Assembly: GCA_026545765.1 (NCBI GenBank)
Contig: CM048843.1
Span: 20,581,646-20,645,645, forward strand
From: Plantago major
Lineage: Eukaryota > Streptophyta > Magnoliopsida > Lamiales > Plantaginaceae
Length of the DNA: 64,000 nucleotides
Direction of reading: 5' to 3'
Shown here: in pieces, positions 24,592 through 35,771 of the stretch
Layout of the letters: each line of letters begins with the position of its first letter
Numbering within the stretch: the first letter of the stretch is position 1
The notes under the pieces: model-generated
Databases searched by the model: none
Seen by the model: only the letters and a program-made list of their open reading frames with translations
What the model was told of the DNA's origin: nothing
Translations under genes and position numbers: made by a program

Positions 24592-25400
24592 TAGTCTTGT
24601 GCTTTCGGTCAGGTAGTTACATGCAGGGTGGAGTGAACCAAATTTATTTTAAGAAGAATTTTTAAAAAATGGAAAAATCTTCTATGGAAGCTCCATTGTA
24701 GAGCTTAGGAAGCTCCTTCATTTTGCACCTCCATCTCAAAATCGAAGCACCAATCCATTTCATTCACATATGTATGATTACAACTTCCAACTGAAGTTCA
24801 GGTTTAGAGATTTCTTGTAGCTTCAATTTGGAACTCGATATTATACTTTGTGGTGGATGAGATGGGTGGAGGTGGAGGAAGGAGTTAATCTTATGGTGAT
24901 GACAGGTCGGTGGAGGTGGTTGTTGGAGACTTGGAGGAAGGTGGTGTTAATTGTAGTGGAATAAGTAGTTGGAGGTGGTGGGGATTAATATGGTTTGAAT
25001 TTTTAATAATAATTGTTTTGTGGTTTTGTTTATAAGAATTTGAAATTTTTGGGGGTTTATTTTACAATAAAAGAAAATGAAAGAATTAGAATTATAAAGT
25101 AAATATAAAATAGATGAAAAATTTCGACTTTTTTACGTAGATATAATTACAAATTTATCATGAGTGAATTTAGGACTATTCCGTAAATTAATCCAATATA
25201 GGGACTAATTTAAGATGGGTATATTGTATGGGGTAGTATATGTAATTTACATATACATCCTCAATTCCTCATAAGTTTCTTTCGTACTACTACTTCATAT
25301 AATTAATTTGATAAGCTCAATTAAAATTTTAGATTTTTTTTTTTAGAGCAAAATGGCAATACTTCATTCAACCAGCAAACAACATACAAAAGGTTCACAG
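24592..25400. other. Intergenic, no gene seen
   Basis: This is an AT-rich stretch with a short GGTGGAGG-rich segment (about 24850-24985). I recognise no protein, RNA gene or element ends. Confidence 0.5.
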
Positions 25401-26105
25401 CTAAGAAAGTAAATCATCAAAGCCTTCCCTATCACAGCTAACCCGCTTAGAAAGTTCATGGGCTACTGTATTAGCCGTACGAAAAACATGAGAAACTGAA
25501 ATAGAATTAAACAAATAAAACTTCGACTTGATCTCGTCCATAATATGACCTTGACCAAATAGGCAGATCCCACTGGAGTTTATGGCTTGAACAACTGAGA
25601 GGCAGTCGCTTTCTACCGTCACATCCTGCAACCCAAGCAAAATGGCAAGTTCCACACCATGCTTAACAGCTATGGTTTGCAGATTCTGGGCATAAGAGAT
25701 AATCAATTTTCCTCTGCCTCCACGCCAAAACAGACCCCGTACAGTCCCGTACCACTACCCCTATACCTGCTGCATTCGAAGATTTAAGTATCGATGTGTC
25801 GAAGCACTCGGCACCGTCGGATCACTAAGGCCGACTTTCGTCCCTGCTCGACGGGTGGGCCCTTCCACTCGGCACCGTCGGATCACTAAGGCCCAACGGA
25901 AACAGAAAGAGAGGGATTCGAACCCTCAGTATGAATAACTCGTACAACGGATTAGCAACAATACAGTTTATAATGCGACGGGAGCGGGTATAGTAAGTAA
26001 AATCAATCACGTAGTCTCCATTCCGGGGTCGGTACTCCTCCTAATTTATCCTCATGGCTCAACATCTCATTAAAATCACCTATCACACACCATTCTCGAA
26101 ATTTT
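25401..26105 (-). pseudogene. L1-type LINE relic: RNase H and endonuclease pieces around a plastid insert
   Basis: On the minus strand, 26105 to about 26000 reads EWCVIGDFNEMLSHEDKLGG and then TPEWRLRD, the endonuclease signature of plant L1 ORF2. From 25800 down, an RNase H (RVT_3 type) follows with NAAGIGVVVRD, then a frame change, then LQDVTVESDCLSVVQAINSS and VFRTANTVAHELSKR. The RT between them is missing, replaced by plastid DNA (25805-25958). LINE ORF2 order is endonuclease-RT-RNase H, which fits one element that lost its middle. Confidence 0.75.
25805..25958. other. Plastid DNA mosaic: two 23S rRNA pieces and a trnS-GGA piece
   Basis: 25805-25859 and 25860-25893 are antisense plastid 23S rRNA. 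Both contain CACTCGGCACCGTCGGATCA, so the same rRNA region was joined twice with different ends. 25894-25958 is antisense plastid trnS-GGA (GAGGGATTCGAACCCTC, then CGTACAACGGATTAGCAA) plus a few bases beyond its 3' end. 23S lies in the plastid inverted repeat and trnS-GGA in the large single-copy region, so pieces from distant loci were stitched. Identification is from remembered conserved sequences. Confidence 0.85.
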
Positions 26106-26279
26106 AGATTTACACTCCTATGTTGTTAAGTTGAGAATTAAAATTTTGACCAAAGACTTCTATAATGATCACTAAATATAATGTCGTTGCTCGAAAAAGA
26201 ATAATTCTATAATGTCACAAAACATCTTTTTTTATTTTTAGATTAGCTTTGCCGAAAAATACAAGATCTCTAGTTGCAA

Positions 26280-26450
26280 ATAGGGCTGGAAATGGGTCGG
26301 TCGGGCTTCATGACGCCGAATTTCGCCCGTAAGATTTTTCCATAGCTCATAGCCGGGCTGGGCCTCAACTTAGGGTACTGAGCCTGGCCCAATAAAACTC
26401 ATCTTTTTTCCGTTCAATATAATACATATTTATAATATATTTATAATGTA
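26280..26450. mobile_element. hAT-like element terminus (relic)
   Basis: TAGGGCTGGAAATGGGTCGG opens a stretch rich in GGGC and CCCG words. This is the pattern of plant hAT ends (TAGGGxTGxxAA followed by GGGC repeats). No partner terminus was identified with confidence. Confidence 0.4.
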
Positions 26451-26455
26451 TAATG

Positions 26456-26703
26456 CTCCCTCTGTCTCTAATTCAACCTCTCACATTGAATTTTAGAACG
26501 TTTCAATTTCAACTTACCATCTCTTAAATGAAAAAGTTTTCTCTTACTTTATCCACTATTTATCATACTACTTACTCACAATTTCTCATACTTTATTCAC
26601 TTTATTTCATACTACTTTATTTACTCATCTCTTCTACTTTATTAACTCATATGTTAAAACTTATGTCCGGACGCGAGTGAAGTTCAATTTGGAACGGAGG
26701 GAG
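26456..26703. mobile_element. Stowaway-like MITE
   Basis: The ends CTCCCTCTGTCTC and GGAACGGAGGGAG are inverted repeats of the Stowaway type, and the interior is AT-rich with repeated TACTTTATTCACT-like words. The symmetry extends a few bases into ATGC/GCAT on both sides. Confidence 0.8.
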
Positions 26704-26828
26704 CATAATGTAATATATGTACTAAGACAATTTTGTTACTTAATTATTACTTAGTGTAGTGGTTGAATTGTAAACCTCAAATTTAATACTCCATCCGTTT
26801 CGGAGACATTAATTGAGATTGTTTATTA

Positions 26829-27085
26829 CTCCCTCCATTCTAAAAAATTCTTTCCATTTTGACTTTGACCGGTCAACTGTCTTCGACTTTGACCACGAAT
26901 TACTCTTAAAATTTAATAGTAAATAATTTAATAAAATCATAGATTCAAATTTTAATTCTTATATTTTCATTATATGATTTTATTAAATTATTTAAAATTA
27001 CAATTTAAGAGTAATTTGTGGTCAAAGTCGAAGACAGTTGACCATTCAAAGTGAAAATGGAAAAAATTCTTTGAAATTGAGGGAG
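26829..27085. mobile_element. Stowaway MITE, long hairpin
   Basis: It is flanked by TA on both sides, with ends CTCCCTCCATTC and AATTGAGGGAG. The two halves are nearly complete inverted copies (GTCAACTGTCTTCGACTTTG against CAAAGTCGAAGACAGTTGAC), so an RNA copy would fold into one long hairpin. It is of the same family as 60454-60711. Confidence 0.9.
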
Positions 27086-27299
27086 TAATTTGTTGGGTGT
27101 GGGGTAGGTTTTTTTTTGTACGGCTAAAAAAGGTACTAATGTATGAAGTTTTGCGGGACGGATGATGTACTACTTTTCATTTTATATTTTTCAATTTTTT
27201 GATTTTTAGTGTATATTTGTATTATTTAAGATACTCAATATTCTTAAATAAATACGAATATACACTAAAAATGAATAATGCTTTAAAAAATAGAAAAGT

Positions 27300-27720
27300 A
27301 TTGTCGTATACTACTGGCCGTGCCGGGCTCATGACTCTGAGAGGTAGGCCCAATCTCGAGCACACGAGCCTAGCCCAAAAATTAATCGCAGCCCATTATT
27401 TAATGTGGGTGGGCCAAACTCCAAAAAGTGGGCCAGACGGACTTAGTCTTATCATATGCCCTGGCCCATTCCTTAATGTACGTGGGCGGGTCAACGTTCA
27501 AAAAATTGGGACTTTACAAGCCTAATTGTCGAGTAATGACTAATGAGCATAGAACGTGTTATGTCCCGGTGCATGTGATTCATATATTGAATTGACATGT
27601 TCAGTGGCAGGTGTCAAAATGATCTCATTCCAATGCTGATAAGCCATTTGACGAGATGAAGTTCTCGTTCAACTCTGAAGGTGACAGTTTCCCATATCGG
27701 CCTGCATTGCTATGAGCCAT
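27300..27720 (-). repeat. Diverged extra copy of the glucanase 3' flank
   Basis: CATATGCCCTGGCCCA, AAAAAATTGGGAC and GAACGTGTTATGTCC...GTGCATG occur here in the same order as in 28395-29010 downstream of the glucanase gene, but more diverged. A GGGCTCATGA...CACACGAGCCTAG stretch is also shared with 28335-28385. It is a partial direct duplication next to the larger copy. Confidence 0.65.
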
Positions 27721-28012
27721 AAATAAAAGTAAAAGAAGACATCTCTTGCATGTCGGCCTCTACCTCCTCTATCCATATTTATCCATGGTCAATAATATAT
27801 TGCTCTCTCTAAAGTACTAAGCAGTAGGAAGTGACTCAAAGTACAGGGTAAAACACATGACATTACAAGCAACATGGTTTATAATAGAAATGATCAACAA
27901 GGAAATGATTATACCGCTACTACATTTTTTTTAATGTTTGTCTTCAATTTCACTAATTATATTTCTAATATTTTTTGCGGGTATGTGATGACTTCAAACT
28001 AAATGTCGAGAC

Positions 28013-28328
28013 GTTCATATCATGTATTCTTTTACATTGTAAAATTTATTTGTTTGTAAAGTTCAACATGCTAATATGAAATTTATGCATTTCATATACG
28101 TCAAAGTTCTGTTTTTAGTACCCGTCGATACTCAACGGAATATTAACTAGTAGACAATTATAGTAATAGTCATATCATGTATTTTTTGACATTGTAAAAT
28201 TTATTTGTTTGTAAAGTCCGACATGCTATTATATAATTTATGCATTTCATATACCAAGTTCTGTCTTTATTATCCGTCGATACTCAACGGGTCATTAACT
28301 AGTAGACAAAAGACAATTATAGTAATAG
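28013..28328. repeat. Tandem duplication of about 157 bases
   Basis: CATATCATGTATT through GTAAAATTTATTTGTTTGTA, ATTTATGCATTTCATATAC, CGTCGATACTCAACGG and AATTATAGTAATAG occurs twice, about 28013-28168 and 28169-28328, with roughly 10 percent difference by eye. Confidence 0.85.
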
Positions 28329-28481
28329 TACGGGCCGTACCCCCGGCTTCTAAAAGTGAGGTCCAAGCCCGAACACACGAGCCTAGTCTTAATTATACAT
28401 ATGCCCTGGCTCAAAAAATTGGGACGGCGGAACTACTAACGAGTAATGAGTTATGACAAACCTATTAACACAACTAGGAAC

Positions 28482-28965
28482 AATGGCGAATCCAGGAGAG
28501 TATTTTAGGGGAGTCGAATTTAGAAGCACATTTTTTACAATGTAAAAAAAAAAAATCAAATTATAATATGAACAAAAGATATGGAAGTATAAATTCGAGA
28601 GTCTAAATATGAACAGACATGAGGATGTTGATAAAATTGAAAGAGTAGAAATAAAAGTTTTGAAAATCATAGAATTAATGAGAAAAAAACTGAGAGAATA
28701 ATGTTACTCCAAATAGAAATAAAAGTTGATATACTATTGTTGAGAGGCCGTAGAATTGAATGGAGGAAATAGAAAGAGTGCAAAATGAAACCAACAAAGT
28801 AGAAAATTAAATGTTGCTGCGAAGAATTGAACTCCTGACCTTTAGCTACAAAACCCAGAGTAATAACCAGTTGGACAAATTAACAATAATATTGCTCATT
28901 TGTTAACAGTAGTTTAATAAAGACTAAAGAATGCAGGGGTCTTGATCCATGTACATCCGCCACCG
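28482..28965 (-). mobile_element. 484-bp TIR element with 9-bp target duplication and tRNA-like segment
   Basis: ACTAGGAAC stands on both sides (28473-28481 and 28966-28974), while the duplicated arm at 59292-59300 has one copy and no element, a clean empty site. The ends AATGGCGAATCC and CATCCGCCACCG are imperfect inverted repeats. Nine bases suggests a Mutator-like element. On the minus strand near 28890-28820 is a tRNA-like run, CAACTGGTTA then AGGAGTTCAATTCTTC, resembling A and B boxes of RNA polymerase III, so a SINE-like origin is an alternative. Confidence 0.8.
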
Positions 28966-29595
28966 ACTAGGAACGTGTTATGTCCAGTGCATGGGATTAA
29001 TATTGAAATTGACATGATGATCAAGTGTGGAAGACTTTTTAGAAGCAATGAACACGTAAAATGAAGATTCATTTTGGAAGTAGCAATTAATATTTGATGA
29101 TTTGAATTGAAAATGTCTCGAGTCAAATAGTGTAGAATAGGAATTCGATATAAACTAGCTAGGGAAGCCCAATGACCGGCAAAGACCTTAATTGGACTCT
29201 CTTGTGACTTAAAAAAATGAACTGAGTGAACTTTATAAACCAATAATTATTTTGAAGTTATAATGATTTCACAATATTACTAGTTTAATTTTTCATAACT
29301 TGATCATTTAGAGACCAAGACTCTTTGTATATCTATCTTTTGTAGTATTATATATAGTTTGTAATCATACATTCAACTTGGTAAATATGCGTATTTATAA
29401 TGATATTCAGGAAATTTATTGACTTGATAATAGTACAAAACTATATATGACGAAACATGCATGTAATAAAACTAGCTTAAATAAAGCATTATTTTCCTTA
29501 TTGAATGGAATATTATTATAAGTATAGGTATGCTATATGTATAGCTAGGTAGCTGGGATGAATTAATATCCGGCCAGTACGTGGTTGATCGATGA

Positions 29596-30766
29596 CTAGC
29601 TGAAATTAGTGATGCCGTATTTGGACTGTCCATTTGGTCGGAATAGGCCGAAGTTCCTCTCAGTGGGAGCGCCGGTCTTCTGGTCCTCATCGAACATGGC
29701 AAATATGTATGTTTCTATAGCCCCACGTCTCCTAGGCGTTCCGGTTCCGTCTCGCACGTGTTGTACCAAATTTGTGTTGTATGTCCTTGCATTTTCCATA
29801 GTCGCCTCGTTACCTCCATTCGAAGGCCAACCACTCTCTGACACCACGATTTCAAGAGAAGATCCTCCTTCCCTTGCAACTGCCGCATACATAGCATCCA
29901 ACATGGCGTAGAATAGATTCTGGTACCGAGTTCCATCCACATCAATTCCGTCCGATTCGAAAAGCGCGTATCTTAGGTCAATCCGTCCTCCAGCATCAGC
30001 ATAAGCGAAGTAAGGGTATATGTTAGCCAATAATGGTTGTCGTGTGTTCACTAAAAATTGAATAATTGGGCGCATGAATGATGTCGCTTCGGCCCTGAAC
30101 GCCCCACTCGAAGGTGGGTAGGAGCTCTCAAGGAGTCCGGTGTCAATTGCGGTGGAAACTCTGATTCGGTTCCCGTACCCATGCGATTGGATCGCGTCGT
30201 AAATGTTTGACATGGCAACAAGGAGGACTCTAACGTATTGCCTCGATTCCCTAAAAGGACTCACTTCATTTCCAACTGAAATGTACCGAAACCGGACATT
30301 TGGATGGTTCACGACATTGTTCTGGACCCAAGCATACGCCTGATCTCTGCTTGACGCGATGGATGGCAGTTCGGTGTTCGGAACATCTAATATGAGCTCG
30401 ATGTTGGAGCCTGCGAGAGCTTGGAGGGTCGGCTGGTGAGGGCCGTAAATTCTCATTCTTCGGATGTTGTTCTGGTTGTATAGCGCCACCACTGCTGATG
30501 GAGATGGCAGTGAACTACCAAGCATCCCATTGCAAACTCCTACTTGAGCAACTGCATTGGAATAATATATATAACAACTTATTGGTTTAGCACCAATCAT
30601 GATACAGCGCTACTAATTTTTAAACAAGTTCTTTAAAGTTGTTTTCATAAAAAGAGTTAATATAAATGGAGAAAAATGTACCTGTGAAATCTATGGTAGC
30701 CATGAATAGAATGGCCAGGAAGGTGTAAGCAAGAAAGTTGTGATTAGCCACAGTAGTACTGGCCAT
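29596..30766 (-). CDS. Glucan endo-1,3-beta-glucosidase (GH17, PR-2), copy 1
   Basis: Two exons, 30766-30682 and 30551-29596, with GT/AG junctions give 346 residues. Exon 1 encodes a hydrophobic signal peptide, MASTTVANHNFLAYTFLAIL, and the intron interrupts the codon just before the mature start VAQVGVCNGML. This is the usual plant glucanase intron site. The acid/base glutamate is in RYISVGNEVSPF (about residue 124) and the nucleophile in VVSESGWPS (about 267). The protein ends [18 protein letters not shown] with no C-terminal vacuolar extension, so secretion to the apoplast is likely. Enzymes of this family cut callose and fungal beta-1,3-glucan. The frame is intact. A GTATAAGTAC TATA-like box lies about 70 bases upstream of the ATG. 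Confidence 0.93.
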
Positions 30767-31095
30767 TGGAGAACAAAATATAAATGATATTAATGTTTGT
30801 GATGCATATTCATATAGAAAAACACAGGTACTTATACAAGTACTGTGTGGAAAAATTAGTACGATATGATGAGAACTAAATTATTCCACTTAATTAAACG
30901 ATCATTGCGTTGAATGGAAATCAATTTGGGAGTATTAAAAGGGAGAAGCATCTAGAAGTTTTATTCTTATCATTTATCAGGAACTATAAAGTATATTTTC
31001 ATACAAACGGTTTTGAGATTATTGTAAAATCAAGAAATGCATTCAACCTCAAATGTTTTGCTACTAACACCGTATATGTTTAATTTCAAATATTA
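30767..31095 (-). promoter_or_regulatory. Glucanase copy 1 upstream region
   Basis: This 330-base stretch is conserved, in inverted form, upstream of copy 2 (41702-41925 and 34554-34667). It has a TATA-like GTATAAGTAC near 30830. It also contains the empty site for the Sirevirus that split the copy 2 promoter: a single GGAAC at 30980-30984 stands where copy 2 has two flanking copies. Confidence 0.7.
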
Positions 31096-32830
31096 TGTTA
31101 TAATGGAAATAAGAAATATCATCAATGTGAATAAAAAACATAAAAATTTAATGTTGTTCACAACAATGAGTTAGCTACGTTCACGGTCAGAGAAGAGAAC
31201 AATTTTATTGATTTTGAGGAGCACAGATTACAGAATAATACAACTAGGTTATAAATAGGAAGTATATATAGTACTTATCTAGACAGATACCGAAAATACC
31301 TAGAAAATAGGCACAATCCTGATGAACCTAGTGTACACATAATAGATACCGTAAAAGTCAGCCCAATCCCAGGAAATAGGCCCAATCCCGATTCAAGGCA
31401 TATTCTAACAAATCTCCACCATGACTTGAATCCTCTCACAAAAACGGATGTACCAGATGCACAACAATGCCATATGTGCCAGGAAAATCCCCTGCCTCAG
31501 ATGTTGTCTCAGCAACTCCTAACATTTTGCAAGTCCAAACAATGTTGAAACTTTCTATGTGGAACCGGGTTGGTAAACATATCAGTTGGGTTATCAGCAG
31601 TACCCACTTTATTCACCTTAATTCTCTTCTCACTTCTTAGACAATGATACCTCACATCGATGTGTTTAGTCCTCTCATGATGGACTTGATCCTTGGCTAA
31701 ACAGATTGCACTGAGACTGCCACAATACACTATAGCCTGATCATGATGTAAACCCAAATCACTGACCAATCCCTTAAACCAGATTCCCTCTTTTGTTGAT
31801 CATGATGTACTCTGCTTCCGTAGTAGACAAAGTCAACGTAGGTTGCAAAGTAGCCTTCCAACTGACAACTGAACCACCAAGAGTGAAAACAAAACCAGTC
31901 ATAGATCTTCTACTGTCAACATCTCCAGCATAATTAGGGTCTGAAAACCCTATCACCAAACACTCTTATCACCTCCATAAATGAGACCAACATCAGACGT
32001 ACCTTTTAGGTACCCAAAAAATCCTCTTCGTAGCTTGCCAGTGCTCCTTGCCTGGTTCACCCAGAAACCTAGCTACTAACGACACTAACAACCTGTGCAA
32101 GATCAGGTCTAGTGCAGACCGTTGCATATATCAAGCATCCTACTACACTAGCATAGGGAATTCGAGACATCTACTCCTTCAACCTGTGCAAGATCAGGTC
32201 TAATATTGTATATTGGAACTCCATTGTCGATTTATTTATAATAAACATAGATAAAATTGTATCATTGTCGATGTAAATACAATAAACCTAGATAAAACTG
32301 GATAATTATCCATCTCGTCTCCAAATCTGCAGATTTATGCATTAAAAAAAAAAAAAACTTATCCGTCGCTAAATCCGTCTCTAATTAGCGACTCATACTT
32401 AGCCGTCAAAAAAAAGGACAATGACGGTCAACGAATTTATCCGTCACTAACAGTCGCTAAATTAGAGACAGATAATGTGATGCCAAAAAAGGAGACGGCC
32501 TTAGTATCCATCGCTACGGATTTAGTGACGGATCGGTATAAATCCGTCGCTAAACAGCGAATTTTTTATAATGCATGTCCATTACTCTCACTGGCTACTA
32601 ACCTAGCAGCCTGATTATCTACACATGTACAAGTCGCCTTATGGTGCAGCTCTCTAGCATGGAGGGATGATATAACCTCTTCTAGAGAAATAGTATATTT
32701 ACCAACAATAAACGATTGCACGAAATTATCATACGATTATATAGTTGCAGAATAGTCTAATGACTCTAAATAATTTATATAAGAATTTGTAATAATAGAT
32801 GAATCACGCATTTCCGATACTATAAGTTTA
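31096..32830 (-). mobile_element. Ty1/copia relic (Tork-like), 3' LTR with RNase H and gag pieces
   Basis: On the minus strand an LTR of about 315 bases (31410 to 31096, TGTTAGAATATG...ATTATAACA) follows a purine tract GGTGGAGATT and an RNase H region with FSDPNYAGDVDSRRSMTGFV and LSTTEAEYI. At 32575-32830 a gag piece remains (FVQSFIVGKYTISLEEVISS). A CACTA-type scrap sits between them. It is a broken fossil with several breaks and few parts left. It predates the glucanase duplication, because the other arm carries the end of the same LTR (34456-34553). Confidence 0.75.
32206..32575. mobile_element. CACTA-type scrap with GACGGAT subterminal motifs
   Basis: It holds ATCCGTCGCTAAATCCGTC, GACGGATTTATCC-like and AATCCGTCGCTAAACAGCG words and an end resembling CATTATAAAAAATT, a decayed form of the CACTACAAAAAA terminus of the two larger CACTA elements. 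The left end is unclear. Confidence 0.55.
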
Positions 32831-34455
32831 TCAAATGCTCTAAGGAAAATAAACTCAATTAATTTAAGTGTGATAGAACCAAAAATTATACACATACATT
32901 TGCTCAAATTCTAACAAGTAGCTAGATAATATTTCCAGTACCTAACAAAATTATCAAGATAATAGTACCTACCAGGAAAAATGTTGGAACTTGGAACGTT
33001 CACTGGTTTAAGACAAACGCAGAGTTTGTACGTAGCTAGCTAGTTGCAAACCTAGTAGCAGAATTAGGTCCATAATATTGTTTGGACATGATGATCAACA
33101 AACGCGTTCAAGAAGACAATTTTGTCTAGTGGTTTACTAGAAAATACTAATGAAGTCCGCTAATTTCTGGTTAATTAAGTTTGGCAGACTAGCGGACTTA
33201 GACCCAGAATTTTGGTTTAAGCTCAAATCCAATGGAAATGTCCGCTTCAGAGTGTACTATGCAAGCCCAATGCCAGAATGCCTGATTTTGACCGGCAAAG
33301 ACCATAAAATTCTTTTTCTCACAACCAAATAATTGTAATTATTTTCTTTTTTCTTTTCAGAGCACGGGTTTTATTAGTTATGCGGAATAGAGCAATTGTA
33401 GCTTTTTTTTAAGCACCAACCTTATAAGTTCGCTAAGTTTATTTTCGTAATAAGCCTGTTACATGAACGTCTAGTCGGTAGCTGATAAACTTGTTCATGT
33501 AGCTTATTAAAAAAATAAATTAGCTGATTTATTTTTATAGCAAATTAGATAGCTTATCAATTAAATGATTTACCAAACAATTCCATAAAAATCAACTAGC
33601 TAATCATCTACCTTATTAGCTATAATGTATTTTTGCTAAATAGAGCTGTAGTAGATTCCTGGAAACTACAACAATCATTTATGTTTGAAGTGTTAAAAAT
33701 TGGTATAAATAGATCCCTATTATGTAATGGGGTATCACGTGCATAAACTAATATTGCAATTTTATTTGAGGGAGATTTTTCATTTGACACCCATTTAACA
33801 TGGTTACTGAATGTTTAGGTCCTTGATATTTGAAAAATTACGTTGAAGGATAAAATGTGACTTGTGAAATAAAAATAATTACAATGAAGGACAAAAGTCA
33901 ATCCTCGATATTACAATTTTACCATTTCATCTCTCCTTTTATTTTCTATTTTATATTTCATCTCATTACAATCAACCCCAAAAATTTTACATTTTGATAT
34001 ATGGACAACCAAAATTTTACTGGATAGATGGAGTATTATAATATTAACAGGGATTCCTATGTCTTTCGAATATGTGTTTGGAGGAGTTTACAAATTCAAA
34101 AGGGGATAATAAATTAACTAGTATTTAGTAACAATAATTACTAGTGTAATAAATTTTTTTTGGAGACATCGAGGTAACATCATATATTTAAATATAAAAT
34201 GATATGTTTAATAATTTAGCATAAACAGATCCACATTGTTTACTAATATATGTAGCAAATACAAGGGTTACAACTTACAAGGATACAAAACATTTGATAT
34301 GAAAATCGATGTTGATTCCATCTCTTGAACATACAATACATGCATCGCAAAAGTTTGTATAAGAAAATAACGTACGTCTGGGCTGCTATTTAGTTCCTAA
34401 AAATACAATAATATAATAGCCAGTAAGATATATTGTAATTTGTATAATGACTAAA
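32831..34455. other. Spacer between the inverted arms, no gene seen
   Basis: This is AT-rich sequence. 33403-33660 is rich in TTAGCT/AGCTAA words in both orientations, which suggests a decayed hAT-type MITE. A GACCGGCAAAGACC word at 33290 also occurs in the glucanase 3' flank (29173), possibly a remnant of another duplicate. No coding region is supported. Confidence 0.45.
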
Positions 34456-34667
34456 TGACCGTGGACGTAACTAACTTATTGTTGGTGAACAACATTAATT
34501 TTTTATGTTTTTTATTCACGTTGTTTATGATATTTCTTGTTTCCATTATAACATAATATTTGAAATTAAACATATGGTGTTAGTAGCAAAACATTTGAGG
34601 TTGAATGCATTTCTTGATTTTACACTAATCTCAAAATCGTTTGTATGAAAATATACTTTATAGTTCC
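34456..34667 (+). repeat. Inverted duplication, arm 2, distal promoter part
   Basis: This is the reverse complement of 30985-31190. 34456-34553 is the end of the copia LTR (GACCGTGGACGTAACTAAC...CATTATAACA). The match to arm 1 starts abruptly at 34456, inside the LTR, marking the duplication breakpoint. Confidence 0.85.
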
Positions 34668-35742
34668 TGAAAGTGCAATTTATATTGCACTTGTTTTGTT
34701 AATTCGGTCTTTCTTCGTTTATTAACCAAATCGACAATTGTAGTTGTTTTTCTATGGATATTTTGTAGGAAATAACAAGTTGGGCTACAACATAAGTTAA
34801 TGGATCAAGATTGGTTAGCTTGGGCCTCAAGGAAGAAACCCAACGCAATCTGGAAGAGCTGGAAAGAATCCAAACGTGGTTTGGAAAGAGCTAGGCGCAG
34901 GATATTATATAAGGAAAGAATTGGTGAAGGCATGGACACTTGGAGAGAAAGAAGGAAATAAAGATATTGAGATATCCAAACAAGGAAGATTTCCTTCTTG
35001 AAGAAAACGTAAAGAAGGAATAGGATCAGCGTTCTTCTTCTGTCAATACAGAACGCAAAGAAGAAGGAAGCCGTGCTGCCTAATGCTTAAGGAAGAGTTT
35101 GATGCTATAAGGAAAGAAGAGATTTAAAAGAGATTGACATATAGAAGACTCCTTATAGTGATGAACACAAGAGAAGGCAGTTTCCTTATGAGAGAAACCC
35201 AGCAGGTTTCGACTTGGGCTTGATTCTTCCATGAGATCGATTCCTGGACTCTATATATATTGGAAGAACAAGACAATGCATACGCTGATGTCAAGAACAA
35301 AAAGAGAACATTATATGTTTTAGGCGTCTTGCTTTACTAGACTTTTATTTCGGTGTTACTTGTGAGTGTTCTCTAAAGATTGAGAATTACTCTAGTATCA
35401 TTGAACTAGAATAGGTTTTTCTTGTCTGTTCTAGGTCTAGTTTTCCGTAAGTTTAATCAATCGTCTGTGATTGATTTAAACTTCCTTTTGTAATTCTACT
35501 TTTCATATCTAGTAGAAATTTTGCCTACGGCACCGTCGGTATCTTTTTATACCGGCTTGATTAATTTTTGTGTTCAATTTTATTCCGCTGCACTTTACTG
35601 AGTTTTGTCGATCACAGTTCACTGTTGTCGTAGTTTAGTTGAACAATGTTCACTGTTGTCGTAACGGTGTTGACTCAACATCAATAGTCAACATCGTTCA
35701 AAACTGTCCAAAAGTACCAATCCCGGTCCTTAAGTTCTAACA
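34668..35742 (+). repeat. 5' LTR of the second Sirevirus
   Basis: It starts TGAAAGTGCA and ends GTTCTAACA. It contains TATATATATTGG near 35255 as a likely promoter core and one GTTGACTCAAC palindrome near its 3' end (35669-35679). Confidence 0.93.
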
Positions 35743-35745
35743 AGT

Positions 35746-35758
35746 GGCATCAGAGCCA
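35746..35758 (+). promoter_or_regulatory. Primer-binding site of the second Sirevirus
   Basis: GGCATCAGAGCC, three to four bases after the 5' LTR, is a variant of the initiator tRNA-Met site used by copia elements. Confidence 0.8.
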
Positions 35759-35771
35759 GCCACCTAATTAA

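Larger units (their letters stand above)
28330..31190 (-). repeat. Inverted duplication, arm 1 (glucanase copy 1 with flanks)
   Basis: This arm matches, in reverse complement, 34456-34667 plus 41697-43146 plus 58196-59418. It covers the 3' flank, the whole GH17 gene, its promoter and about 95 bases of a copia LTR. The inner breakpoint near 31190 lies inside that LTR (31096-31410). Confidence 0.9.

Noticed and set aside
25894-25958. Functional tRNA-Ser gene
   Set aside because: Only the 3' half of plastid trnS-GGA is present and it is joined to 23S fragments.
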